Part shown: one piece after another, positions 1 through 10,637 of the stretch
Layout of the letters: every line of letters begins with the position of its first letter
Position numbering within the stretch: position 1 is the first letter of the stretch
Source of the DNA: Halichoerus grypus
Taxonomy: Eukaryota; Chordata; Mammalia; Carnivora; Phocidae
DNA length: 64,000 bases
NCBI RefSeq assembly: GCF_964656455.1
Contig: NC_135723.1
Location: 97,417,283-97,481,282 of the forward strand
Reading direction: 5' to 3'
Translations under genes and position numbers: made by a program
Notes under the pieces: model-generated
Told to the model about the DNA's origin: nothing
Databases searched by the model: none
Seen by the model: only the letters and a program-made list of their open reading frames with translations

Positions 1-488
1 TTTACTGAACTGGCTATTTGATTACATTTCTCATTTCCCACTCAAAAATAATTAGATGAACCATTTTGTGAAGGCAATTCACCTGCACATTCAAGAATAT
101 GTTCAAAATCTAGTGCGTCTTTCTGTGTGCATTTACCAATTCCATATAATGCTCACAGCAAAAGCTAAACAAGCTTAGTGCTTCCCAACTACCAGAGGAT
201 AAAATCAATTTATCATCCATTTTAACAGAAGCCATGGAGTTTTATAAATGATTAAATTGAAGGAGATGCTTTAGGCAACATAGAAATAGAGCATCTCTTG
301 ATAAAATTATGACCGAGGTTGTCACATCTGTGGTAAGCCTGTGATGCGGTTAGGCAGGGTCAGCTCCTCTGGGACCCTGCTTACAGTGACATTTTCCTAT
401 GTTTGACTTGTCTCTGGATTCAAAGAAGCGAACAACTTTCTTAGTATAACTCCTTATTGCTTTCCCATTTCCAAGGAATACATCACAT

Positions 489-490
<2 letters not shown>
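1..490. other. Unique AT-rich non-coding DNA
   Basis: I see no gene, RNA or recognisable repeat in this stretch before the TG microsatellite. Short open frames have stop-dense neighbours and no domain. Confidence 0.6.

Positions 491-531
<41 letters not shown>
491..531. repeat. (TG)n microsatellite
   Basis: About 20 uninterrupted TG units. The purity suggests it is length-polymorphic. It reads as a histidine/threonine run in an antisense open frame, which is an artefact. Confidence 0.97.
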
Positions 532-533
<2 letters not shown>

Positions 534-629
534 CTAAGTAAGGTATGTTCTGGCTGACCATAGATTAGAGACAATAAAAATTCATGAGAGCAATGCTGAA
601 GTGAGGGAAAGTGAAGGAGATTAATTCAG

Positions 630-745
630 GAGACCTGTCCATGCCCTGGCTTTGCCTCTGACACTTAGTTACCTTCTGACCTTAGGTGAAACATTTTACC
701 CTCTTGTTCTCAGACTCCTCATTGCAAAATAATGAAGATACACTG
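630..745 (+). repeat. MIR SINE fragment
   Basis: The order 'ctggctttgcctctgacactta', 'ttctgaccttaggtgaaac', 'ctcagactcctcattgcaaa', then AATGAAGATA, follows the MIR core (tissue-like text 'gaccttgggcaagtcactt ... cctcagtttcctcatctgtaaaatgg'). It is heavily diverged, as expected of a pre-eutherian relic. Confidence 0.6.
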
Positions 746-2156
746 AATCTAGTAAGTAGTCCTGCCACCTCTAATGTGCCATTCCTTTTTGCTTCAGTGA
801 GTACTTTAAAATATAAGCATTAAGTTTACTTTTGTATAGTATTTCCAAGAGTGAGAATGGCAAAGAGATGAGGATATAACAGGTGATTTGAGATTGAATG
901 GTAGCTTTAAAGTGTTTTGTTATTCTTGTTTGCATTCCAAGAATACTTATTATGTGTGCAGAAGTGTAGGTAGTAGGCGAAGAAAGTTGGGAAGAAGAGG
1001 AAGGTAGGATGAAAGCACAGAACCCGAAGCAAATTTATGGGTATATGAGACAAGGCTAAATTAAAAGGTAGACCTTAAAATATACCTGCCATGTTTGCTG
1101 GCTCTAAACAGCCACCCACATGTGCCTTGAGTGAGGATGGCAAGAAAGAGTGGGTGCCATATGGAATGGGACCTTGCCATACCTCTTCACTGCCCTGATG
1201 TCAGCACCACCATTATTTGTTGCCCATATCAGGTGCAGAAAAAAAGCCTTCTCAGGTGACAGTGGAGTCTCCCGAGCCTGCCTCTACCCATTGCTGTCAG
1301 TTGAGGTGGCTGATAGGATTCTGACTTCCTTGAAAGCCCACAGTGTGCATGGACACAGGGACCCATACATGCACACACATGCTAAAGGACAGAAAAGTTA
1401 GAAAAGCTAAGAAGCCTTCCATTTATTTGGTCAATTTCTCGAGTCTTAAAAATTTGCTTTTTCTGAGACAGTCACCCATTTAGAAAATGATGGTAAATAG
1501 TTGAAACCAATCCTGCTTGCCTTATGACTATTAAAACAAACAAGCAAACAATGACTCCATTTCTGTTTTGTGATTAGGGAAGGTTTTAAGGGAGAACAAT
1601 GGAAATAAAACAAAAGAAATCAATAAAAACTATAATCAGCTGGGGAGAAAAAGACAAAATAATTCTGCAAAGCTAGAAATGCAGGTATCATAAGATATCC
1701 CACGGGCTCTTCACAGAAGGGTTCTGTCCTCCAAGGATCTGACGAGTTGGCCAGAGCCTGTTGCCCTCTTGATTTGCATTTACTTCATCCTCTAAAAGCC
1801 TTCTTCTTCCCATATCAAGATCAAAGACCAAACTTGTGTCTACCAGACACCTCCCAGGTTTTATCCTGCATTTCATGGGATTGAACGTCTGTTAGAAGAT
1901 GGTATTTGAGACTAACAGCCTATTGTACATATTAGCCATTCAGGTAGAACAGAAATGGAAGTAAGTGGCGTATTTTTAATTTTGTCATACCCTATGTAGT
2001 CATATCATCAAACTACGGAACCCCTGTTAATACAGCTTCAGTGCTTTAGTCATACTTAACCGGATGCCACTTGCCTCACTTTTGTACGGGGAAAATTAAA
2101 AAACTGACCATTTGAATTATACAGTGGGCATTATCCTGTGTAATTCAAGGTATTAT
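746..2156. other. Unique non-coding DNA
   Basis: I see nothing here that can be called a gene or a recognisable repeat. The open frames at 1150-1401 (+) and 1688-1876 (-) are short, lack domains and have no convincing splice context. Confidence 0.5.
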
Positions 2157-2201
2157 AGAATTTTAAGTGATGTGAATTAAATTGGTTTATCTTACAACAA
2201 A
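2157..2201 (+). repeat. Left arm of a 45-bp perfect inverted repeat
   Basis: The arm starts AGAATTTTAAGTGATG and ends CTTACAACAAA. It is the exact reverse complement of 3619-3663. Homology stops abruptly at both ends, and neither arm looks like a known repeat family. Confidence 0.95.
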
Positions 2202-2204
2202 CTG

Positions 2205-2345
2205 TTGTTGTATACCCGCTATGTATCAGGTACATTATATATAATATCCTTTCTTCTTCTCTATGATCCCGTGAAGCAGGAGTTTTCTGTGTGTTCATTT
2301 TACAGTTGAGGAAACAGGCTTGGGGTGAATGATGTCTTAGTCTCA
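2205..2345 (-). repeat. MIR fragment, minus orientation
   Basis: 'ctatgtatcaggtacatta', 'gatcccgtgaagcaggag' and 'cattttacagttgaggaaac' follow the reverse complement of the MIR core (cattttacagatgaggaaac). It lies directly beside the left arm of the inverted repeat. Confidence 0.65.
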
Positions 2346-2976
2346 ACTCTTTCCCTTGTGTGAATGCCTTGTTACCACTTTTACTTCTTTAATCTGATCT
2401 CAGAACTTTGTCTTTTGTCCCTTCTGTTTCAAAATTCTGGTTAAAATTGTATCTATTGATGAAAAATAATGAATTTTGAAAAAAATCTCAATTTAAATAA
2501 ATCTCCAGGTTCTTAAAGGATTTTGCTGGTTTTCTGATTAGAGCATCATTTGTCCTTATCCATGGTTGTTATAGTACTTTTTATTGAGAGCTCAGTGTAA
2601 TGTATGCGCCAATGTGAATGGTACAGTTTTCCATATACTATGTGTTAATAAATAATGCCTTCATATCTTTATTCCTTTCAGTAAACAACACTTTCCTTCC
2701 TTGAAAGAACCCAACAATTTCAGCCAACTTCAGTCTTCTTGGTACCTCCTTGCACAGTGCCTCCCAAACTTGCCTTCCTAATAAGCAAGGGACCCATAAT
2801 CCATATTCATTCTATACTTCCTGCCCTCCATCAAAATTCTTACCTTCCAAATGCCCATGTCTCCCTCAGAATGAGAAGAGTATGTCTTGTCAAATTGACT
2901 CAGGTTCACGAATCCTTGCTTTGTAATTTCTCAACCTCTCCTTCCTGAGTTGTATGTCTTTTTAAAAAATTTTTAT
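2346..2976. other. Unique AT-rich non-coding DNA
   Basis: I see no recognisable gene or repeat. The frame at 2739-2948 (+) has no domain and is judged to be chance. Confidence 0.5.
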
Positions 2977-3168
2977 GGGGCACCTGGGTGGCTCAGTCGG
3001 TTAAGCGTCTTCCTTTAGCTCAGGTCCTGGGATCAAGCCCTGCATCGGGCTCCCTGCCCAGCGGGAAGCCTGCTTCTCCCTCTCCCACTCTCCCTGCTTG
3101 TGTTCCCTCTCTTGCTGTGTCTCTCTCTGTCAAATAAATAAACAAAATCTTAAAAAAAAAAAAAAAAA
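2977..3168 (+). mobile_element. CAN-SINE (tRNA-Lys-derived)
   Basis: The head is GGGGCACCTGGGTGGCTCAG, followed by a CT-rich body, AATAAATAAACAAAATCTT and a 16-A tail. The flanks TAAAAAATTTTTAT (before) and TAAAGAATTTTTAT (after, from about 3173) form a TSD with one mismatch. The body is slightly shortened around the GTCATGATCCCAG part. Confidence 0.93.
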
Positions 3169-4606
3169 GAATTAAAGAATTTTTATTTGAACAAATAAAT
3201 ATATGTTTATTGTGAACACATGAAAGGCAAGGTATGGCACTACTGTGGAATATGAGCAGAAATTACTGCTATCTGGAGATAACTTGGAGATCCTCATAGT
3301 CCTGCTGGCATTTAGACTATCTGAAAGAGAAAGGATCTAGAAATTTAAAGGTGGGAAAGAATATTTGAGGAGGAAGTATAGGATGAGCCTGCTTAGACCA
3401 CATACACACGGTGTTTCAGAGACTGGGATGGAGAATTTGGGAGATTTCCTGGCATGCTCTCAATCCCTTCACAGAGGAAAACATTAAAATTGCCTTCACA
3501 GTAAGCTACTCTAGTTTGTGTTGTTATTGTTCTTGAGATTCCTATATTTTAGCTGAAATAACCAGTGATTCTTTGAAAGCATGCTTTGTATTGGACTCAC
3601 TGTATCTTGTGAAAAATATTTGTTGTAAGATAAACCAATTTAATTCACATCACTTAAAATTCTGTAAGTTTTTTTTCCTAAAGTCAAGACCGTGGTTCAG
3701 ATAGGACTCTAGAAGCAGAAGTGTTCATTTGCAATTATATTTACTCTAGCAGTGAAATTAATCATTTTCACCTAGTTTTTGCTTTCATCCACTTCTGTAC
3801 ACTGTGAACAAAAACAATAATGAGACCATGAGGATGTATAGGAAGAATGCTGCCAAAAATATCCTGTCAGTTCAGAGTTCATTGAGATAGGGGCCTTCTG
3901 AATCATCTTGTGTGCTTTCTGGAGAGGGAAAACTGATTTTATGCCAGTGGATGCTTCATATATCAATTGAGATAGGGAAAATAGCACAGAAACACATTTC
4001 CAAAAGTATGGCTACTGCAAAGACTTAGAACATTAATTTTCTGTCAAGAGCACTAATGTGCTAATCCAGCCAAACACGATCTGCTGAAGTACAGGATCAG
4101 GAAATACGATGTGTGATGTCACCTTTTTAAAAGTACATACTGCACTAAAAGAAGTCTGAATTATTTCAAAGCTAGTCCACCACATTCATCCTTCCACACA
4201 AATCCTTGCTGTCTATGCCTTCATCATACTCTATCTTATATAGATTATCTGTACTTTATCAATTTTTACTGATCTATTGATATGAATTATAATGTCTCAT
4301 TCTGATTTATATATATGTTATCTATCGATCCATCGACTTCAGATTGGAACCTCTTTAATCTCACACCTTGACCAAACAAGGTACCCATATGAGTTCTGTA
4401 TTTGGTGAAACCAATCACATCTAAAAAATTAAGCCCTTTTTTTCTTACACTATCATTTTAAGTAATCACTGACAGAAATTATCTTCACGTTAGTAACACC
4501 TAGTCTTCCAAAATTTCTTCTTTTGGAAGAGAAGTCTACTCCTAAAGGGAAAAAAAAAACCCACAAGTCTAGAATTCAGGAGAGTTTTATGTTGTTGTCT
4601 GATTAA
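3169..4606. other. Non-coding DNA holding the right inverted-repeat arm
   Basis: Apart from the arm at 3619-3663, nothing is recognised. The open frame at 3772-3987 (-) has no domain. Confidence 0.5.
3619..3663 (-). repeat. Right arm of the 45-bp perfect inverted repeat
   Basis: It starts TTTGTTGTAAGATAAACC and ends CACTTAAAATTCT, and is the exact reverse complement of 2157-2201. The spacer between the arms is 1,417 bp and contains a MIR and a CAN-SINE. Confidence 0.95.
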
Positions 4607-4611
4607 ATGAA

Positions 4612-4675
4612 ATCTTTATTGAGATCTAATTCACATGCCATAAATTCACCATTTTAAAGTACACAATCCAATGTT
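4612..4675 (-). mobile_element. Old L1 (L1M-type) 3' fragment
   Basis: 'ctttattgagatctaattcac' followed by 'ccattttaaagtacacaat' matches the reverse complement of an L1M 3' UTR ('tttattgaggtataattgac ... aaagtgtacaat'). It is short and diverged. Confidence 0.5.
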
Positions 4676-4850
4676 ATTGTCATTGCCATTTGTTTATGTA
4701 GAATTTCCCAGATTAATTGTGTTAAGTCTGTTTTCTTTGTTGTGTGCAAGCACTGAAGTCTCTGCTTGATTAGCTTTGTTGTCAGGTAATGACTTGGATG
4801 GAGATTTCCTTAACTGCTTTGTTTTTTGTTTTTTTTTTTATTATGTTATG

Positions 4851-6582
4851 TTAATCACCATACATTACATCATTAGTTTTTGATGTAGCGTTCCATGATT
4901 CATTGTTTGCGTATAACACCCAGTACTGCTGGATCCTATTGGTTAGTATTTTGGTGAGAATTTTTGCATCCATGTTCATCAGGGATATTGGTCTGTAATT
5001 CTCCTTTTTGATAGGGTCTTTGTCTGGTTTTGGGGTCAAGGTAATGGTGGCCTCATAAAATGAGTTTGGAAGTTTTCCTTCCATTTCTATTTTTTGGAAC
5101 AGTTTCAGAAGAATAGGTATTAATTCTTCTTTAAATGTTTGGTAAAATTCCCCTGGGAAGCCATCTGGCCCTGGGCTCTTGTTTTTTGGGAGATTTTTGA
5201 TTACTGCTTCAATTTCCTTAGTGGTTATAGGTCTGTTCAGGTTTTCTATTTCTTCCTGGTTCAGTTTTGGTAGTTGATACATCTCTACGAATGCATCCAT
5301 TTCTTCCAGGTTATCTAATTTGCTGGCATAGAGTTGCTCATAATAAGTTCTTATAATTGTTTGTATTTCTTTGGTGTCGGTTGTGATCTCTCCTCTTTTA
5401 TTCATGATTTTGTTGATTTGGGTCATTTCTCTTTTCTTTTTGATAAGTCTGGCCAGGGGTTTATCAATCTTGTTAATTCTTTCAAAGAACCAGCTACTTG
5501 TTTCGTTGATCTGTTCTACTGTTCTTTTGGTTCCTGTTTCATTGATTTCTGCTCTGATCTTTATTATTTCTCTTCTCCTGCTGGATTTAGGCTTTATTTG
5601 TTGTTCTCTCTCCAGCTCCTTTAGGTGTAGGGCTAGGTTGTGTATTTGAGACCTTTCTTGTTTCTTGAGAAAGGCTTGTATTGCTGTATACTTTCCTCTT
5701 AGGACTGCCTTTGCTGCATCCCAAAGATTTTGAACAGTTGTGTTTTCATTTTCATTGGTTTCCATGAATTTTTTAAATTTTTCTTTAATTTCCTGGTTGA
5801 CCCATTCATTCTTTAGTAGGATGCTCTTTAGCCTCCATGTATTTGAGTTCTTTCTGACTTTCCTCTTGTGATTGAGTTCTAGTTTCAAAGCATTATGGTC
5901 TGAAAATATGCAGGGAATGATCCCAATCTTTTGGTACCGGTTGAGACCTGATTTGTGACCTAGGATGTGATCTATTCTGGAGAATGTTCCATGGGCACTA
6001 GAGAAGAATGTGTATTCTGTTGCTTTGGGATGGAATGTTCTGAATATATCTGTGAAGTACATTTGGTCCACTGTATCACTTAAAGTCTTTATTTCCTTGT
6101 TGATCTTTTTCTTAGATGATCTATCCATTTCAGTGAGGGGGGTGTTAAAGTCCCCCACTATTATTATATTGTTGTCAATGTGTTTCTTTGCTTTTGTTAT
6201 TAATTGCCTTATATAATTGGCTGCTCCCATGTTAGGGGCATAGATATTTACAATTGTTAGATCTTCTTGTTGGATAGACCCTTTAAATATGATATAGTGT
6301 CCTTCCTCATCTCTTATTACAGTCTTTGGTTTAAAATCTAATTTGTCTGATATAAGGATTGCCACCCCAGCTTTCTTTTGGTGTCCATTAGCATGGTAAA
6401 TGGTTTTCCACCCCTTCACTTTCAATCTGGGGGTGTCTTTGGGTTTAAAATGAGTCTCTTGCAGACAGCATATCGATGGGTCTTGTTTTTTTTATCCAAT
6501 CTGATAGGCTGTGTCTTTTGATTGGGGCATTTAGCCCATTTACATTCAGGGTAACTATTGAAAGATATGAATTTAGTGCCAT
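4851..6582 (-). pseudogene. L1 ORF2 remnant: endonuclease plus start of reverse transcriptase
   Basis: The intact family protein is an endonuclease/reverse transcriptase (about 1,275 aa) that nicks DNA and primes cDNA synthesis on the target. The likely ATG is at 6582-6580 (MALNSYLS...), matching the L1 ORF2 start with the NVNGL active-site strand. One extra A in an eight-A run at 6487-6494 shifts the frame before the QETH glutamate motif. After that the frame is open for over 500 codons. The endonuclease motifs GDFNTPL and SDH are visible, then a basic linker and RT fingers (NYRPISLMN, about 5000). After ILTNRIQQ the frame runs straight into 3' UTR and stops at 4851-4853. The RT catalytic aspartates, thumb and Cys-rich C-terminus are missing, so any product would be an endonuclease-only fragment. 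No other identity is plausible. Confidence 0.93.
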
Positions 6583-6663
6583 TGTATTGCCTGTAAAGTG
6601 ACTGTTACTGTATATTGTCTGTGTTCCTTTCTGGTCTATGTTGCTTTTAGGCTCTCTCTTTGC

Positions 6664-7544
6664 TTAGAGGACCCCTTTCAATATTTCTTGTACGGCTGGT
6701 TTGGTGTTTGCAAATTCCTTTAGTTTTTGTTTGTCCTGGAAGCTTTTTATCTCTCCTTCTATTTTCAATGACAGCCTAGCTGGATATAGTATTCTTGGCT
6801 GCATATTTTTCTCGTTTAGTGCTCTGAATATATCCTGCCAGTCCTTTCTGGCCTGCCAGGTCTCTGTGGATAGGTCTGTTGCCAGTCTAATGTTTCTACC
6901 ATTGTAGGTTACATATCTCTTGTCCCGAGCTGCTTTCAGGATTTTCTCTTTGTCTCTGAGACTCGTAAGTTTTACTCTTAGATGTCAGGGTGTTGCCCTA
7001 TTTTTATTGATTTTGAGAGGGGTTCTCTGTGCCTCCTGGATTTTGATGCCTGTTTCCTTCCCCAAATAAGGGAAATTCTCTGCTATAATTTGCTCCAATA
7101 TACCTTCTTCTCCTCTCTCTCTTCTTCTTCTGGGATCCCAGTTATTCTAATGTTGATTCATCTTATGGTATTGCTTATCTCTCGAATTCTATCCTCGTGA
7201 TCCAGTAGTTGTTTATCTCTTTTTTTCTCAGCTTCTTAATTTTCCATCATTTGGTCTTCTGTATCGCTAAGTCTCTCTTCTGCCTCATTTATCCTAGCAG
7301 TTAGAGCCCCCATTTTTGATTGCACCTCATTAATAACCTTTTTGATTTCGACTTGGTTAGATTTTAGTTCTTTCATTTCTGCAGAAAGGGTTTCTCTAGT
7401 AACTTCTATGTTTTTTTTCAAGCCCAGCTCGTATCTTTAAAATTATCATTTTGAACTCTAGTTCCAACATCATAAATGTCTGTATTGAGTGTCAGTACTG
7501 CCTCTTGTTCTTTTTGTTGAGATGATTTTTTTCCATCTTGTCAT
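6664..7544 (-). pseudogene. L1 ORF1 remnant
   Basis: In intact L1, ORF1 encodes a trimeric coiled-coil RNA-binding protein that packages L1 RNA. The likely start is the ATG at 7544-7542 (MTRWKKI...). A TGA follows after about 24 codons and a frameshift is needed to continue. From about 7421 to 7236 one open frame has heptad-rich, charged sequence (KELKSNQVEIKKV, ARINEAEERLSDTEDQ), the expected coiled coil. The region to 6664 corresponds to the RRM and C-terminal domains but is broken across frames. The frame carrying PAVQEILKGVL ends at 6664-6666. An 81-bp inter-ORF gap precedes the ORF2 ATG, normal for bicistronic L1 RNA. Non-functional. Confidence 0.85.
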
Positions 7545-7737
7545 TTTGTCCAGAGGAGAATAGATGAATGAGAGAACCAAATGCTAACAGGGTACCAACT
7601 TCCCCAGAAAATATACTCTAAACAAATCAGAAAAGACTTAAAACCGGGGGAAAAGAAAGGGAAGGAAAGAAAAAAGAAAAAGATAAAAACAAACAAAAAC
7701 AGAACAAAACAAAAAAAAACAGAATATGATCAAAGAT

Positions 7738-7990
7738 GATCAGGCTGGTGCATAGATCGGTGCCACACACTAGATTTTGGGCGTATTTTGGCCTGTTAGA
7801 AGAAAGTGCCTCCCAAAATTTTGAAGAAAGAAAAACTTATATATGTACAAAAATAAGGGTTAATATAATGAAGGGATGGAATATGACTGTAAAGATGAAA
7901 ATTATAAAAGATTTTATAAAAGGAATTGATAAGAAGTTGAAAAAAGAAAGAAGAGGATTTAAAAAAAAAGAAAAAAAAGGGAGAGAATGT
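7738..7990 (-). repeat. L1 5' UTR tandem unit A
   Basis: This is the first of two about 253-bp tandem units (the second is 7991-8246). Shared landmarks are GATCAGGC, CACTAGA, CTGTTAGAAGAAA, CTCAAAATTTT-like text, AAAAATAAGGGT, GAATATGACT and GGATTGATAA-like text. Divergence between the units is moderate. Confidence 0.85.
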
Positions 7991-8246
7991 GATCAGGCAG
8001 GAGACTAGAACAAAGACATACACTAGAGATTTAGGGTATATTTCGATCTGTTAGAAGAAACTGTATCTCAAAATTTTAAAAAGAGAACAACTTATATATA
8101 TATGCCAAAAATAAGGGTAACTACTATGAAGGGTAGAATATGACTCTAAAAATGAAAAATAAAAATGTTTTTTAAAAAAGGGATTGATAACATGTTGGTT
8201 GAAAAAGGGAAAAAGAAAAATTAACAAAAAAAGAGAGAGTTAAAAA
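7991..8246 (-). repeat. L1 5' UTR tandem unit B
   Basis: Second copy of the unit at 7738-7990, with all landmarks in the same order. Repeated monomers in the 5' UTR are typical of some mammalian L1 lineages. Here the repeats lie next to ORF1 rather than at the transcription start. Confidence 0.85.
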
Positions 8247-9357
8247 AATTAACTTTGAAAGACTAAAGAATCACGGTAAAAAAACCCCATGAATTCTATG
8301 TGCAGTGTTCCCCTAGCACTGGAGTTCTGCCGTTCTCACTGATCAATGAACCTGGTCTTGGCTGGCTGTTCTCGCTGATCTTCTGGGGGAGGGGCCTGTT
8401 GCCGTGGTTCCCAAATGTCTTTGCCGGAGGCGGAATTGCCCCGCCCTTGCCGGTCTGGGCTAAGTAACCTACTCGGGTTTGCTCTCCGGAGCTTTTGTTC
8501 CCTGCAAGCTTTCCGTACAGCTTTGGAGGCCGAGAGTGAAAATGGCGGCCTCCCAGTCTCCGCCCCGGCGGAGCCGAGAACTCGGGTCCCGCTCCTCAGC
8601 GAGCCCCCAGAGAAAAGCAGTCAGTCACTCCCGTCTCCCCGGTCTCCGGCCACACTCCGCGCTCACCCGGCCTGTGACCGCGTGTTTCTATCTCTGGCAC
8701 CCGACCCCGTGTGGAGTCTCCAAACCCAGCAGATCCCTGCGGTGCGCTCCCGCGCTGCTCCTCCCGGGGGAGGAACGTGAGTCTCCCCGGATCTGCTGCT
8801 TGTTGGGTCCCTGCTGGAGGAGCAGTGGCCCGACTGTGCCGCGGATCACGGTGTATGGCAACCCCGAGCTGAGAGCCCGCGCCTCCACTCCGTCTCTGCA
8901 GCCGGCTTCCCTGCTCCGATCCCTGGGAGCTCTGCCGCACTCAGGCACCCCCGGTCTTTCTGTGACCCCGAGGGTCCTGAGTCCACACTGTCCCACGAGG
9001 GTTCCACCCCCCACTTCGCCACCAGAATGACGTCCCTCAGCGGAGCAGACTTCTAAAAGTTCCGATTTTGTGCTCCGCGGCTCTATCACTTGCCAGAAGC
9101 GGCCGACGGAGGCCCCTCCCCCGCCGTCTATCCTCCTGAATATCGCCTCGGATTCACTTCTCCACACGTCTTACCTTCCAGAAAGTGGTCGCTTTTCTGT
9201 TCAGAGAGTTGTTGCTATCCTTTTCTTCAATCTCCTGTTGAGTTCGTAGGTGTTCAGAATGGTTTGATCCCTATCCAGCTGAATTCCTGGGACCAGAGGA
9301 AATCCAGGTCTCCTACTCCTCCGCCATCTTGCTCCGCCCCCCTCCTTAACTGCTTTG

Positions 9358-10626
9358 AAACGGTAAGTCTCCAGGCCTTTGCTGAGTGGCCCTGTATGTA
9401 TTGGAGCATGCCTTCAAAGTGCCTGCATGCAGTTTATAATTCTGCCAGTTTCACTTTCTACTTGTGCAGAGCCTCATGGTTAGCCAGTGGTGAGAAATTA
9501 GGGTCATTTCGCATCTTTTCTGGGCCCACCCACAGTCCTACACGTGTGTAGACATCTCGACTCCCAGGAATGTGTCAGAGCTTTTCAAAGCCTTCTGTGG
9601 ACATCTCATTTTCCTTGTAAATGTTTTGATCAGTCTCTTATTAGCCCCACTGGAATCACTGCCCAGGCCGTATGAGATGTTAACCAGTCGTCATTGATTG
9701 TTTATGACAAATGCCCTTGGAACAGTGATGTTTGTACAAAGGGGGCTCTCAGATCAAGTGAAAAAAAAGTCCTGAGATTGCAGTTTTCCAGGGAATTGCC
9801 AAATGGGTCAAATAGTGGCAGTTCTCTGGGGATGGGGCTTTTGAGGATCTCCAAACCATTTCTACCCCTCTAGTGGTTGATAGGTTGCTGGTTTTCAAGG
9901 CTACATGATTATGAGGCTATTGGTTTTGAGTCTTCTGTGGAACAGGGTTTGGGGTGTTGATGGAGATATGGCAAGCTAAAATGTCACAAGGTTTATTGTT
10001 CTTGCCACAATTCAACCATTTTTCTCTTTGAATTGCTGTAATACTTGTGTCAATTTTAAGGTACTGAAAATGTTGATTTTCACTTTATTTTATTCTTATT
10101 TGATTTGATTTTTTCTTTGCCAGTCTTCCTCTTGTGTTTATGGAGGAGTAGATTTCCAAAGATCTTTGTACTGCCATTTGGGAAGTATGAAAGGAAAGGA
10201 GACAATTTTTAACAGGTACTCAGTGAGCCACCAATTAGCAATGTGGCCTCCCAGCTCTTAAGTCAGCCTGTCCTTGTTGGTATCATCTAGAAAGTGATGG
10301 CATTGTGTTGTGATCTCTGTGGTTTCATTCAGATCTTAAATGTGACGAATCATTCTTTTCTTAATGACTGTAAGGCATGGACAAGCATAGGTTTTTAAAA
10401 AGTCTTTTGCTTAAATCTCTTGATCTTCAGATTTATTTCCAAATACTCATTGCTTGCAACTTCCTGTTTCATTTTTTCAGTTTTCTTTAAGCATAAAAAT
10501 GTTAAGTGTATATATTTACTCTGACTTTTAGTATGTAATATTCCCTTATTAAAGCAACAGTAAATACTTAAAAAATTGCCAACTTAGAGATGAGTGATAA
10601 AACCTTTTTGCTCCAGGACATCAAAT
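9358..10626. other. Non-coding flank, possibly an old LINE
   Basis: This continues the sequence interrupted by the L1 at 4821. Parts such as 'tggaggagtagatttccaaagatc' near 10143 look like degraded LINE sequence, but I cannot name a family with confidence. No gene is seen. Confidence 0.35.
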
Positions 10627-10637
10627 CGAATACACAT

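Larger units (their letters stand above)
4822..9342 (-). mobile_element. LINE-1, 5'-complete, internally deleted
   Basis: The element reads on the minus strand: 5' end at 9342, A-tail at 4822-4839. The perfect 15-bp TSD TCCTTAACTGCTTTG lies at 4807-4821 and 9343-9357. In sense order it holds a GC/CpG-rich 5' UTR (9342 to 7545), an ORF1 relic (7544 to 6664), an ORF2 relic (6582 to about 4925) and about 90 bp of 3' UTR. It is about 4.5 kb, against roughly 6 kb for an intact mammalian L1, because an internal deletion at about 4922-4926 removed the rest of ORF2 and most of the 3' UTR. The perfect TSD and absence of nested SINEs indicate a relatively young insertion. It can no longer move itself. 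Confidence 0.95.
7545..9342 (-). promoter_or_regulatory. L1 5' UTR / internal promoter region
   Basis: This is about 1.8 kb upstream of ORF1. The 5' kilobase (8300-9342) is GC- and CpG-rich, unlike the AT-rich window around it. At the very 5' end (9321-9340 on the plus strand, CCGCCATCTTGCTCCGCCCC) the minus strand reads AAGATGGCGG, the YY1-type site expected at an L1 transcription start. The ORF1-proximal part is A-rich and contains two tandem units. Several overlapping open frames at 8415-9551 exist only because stop codons are rare in CpG-rich DNA. Confidence 0.85.

Noticed and set aside
350..574. Open frame with a His-Thr repeat
   Set aside because: It is the (TG)n microsatellite read in frame.
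2977..3168. tRNA-like A and B box regions in CAN-SINE heads, possible tRNA genes
   Set aside because: The heads are tRNA-derived but belong to SINEs with CT-rich bodies and A-tails. No cloverleaf tRNA gene is supported.
5334..6216. Hydrophobic, membrane-like open frames on the plus strand
   Set aside because: They are the complement of L1 ORF2. The antisense of A-rich codons gives Phe/Leu/Ile-rich frames.
8415..9551. Several overlapping open frames of 110-180 codons on both strands
   Set aside because: They lie in the CpG-rich L1 5' UTR where stop codons are rare. Composition explains them and no domain is visible.
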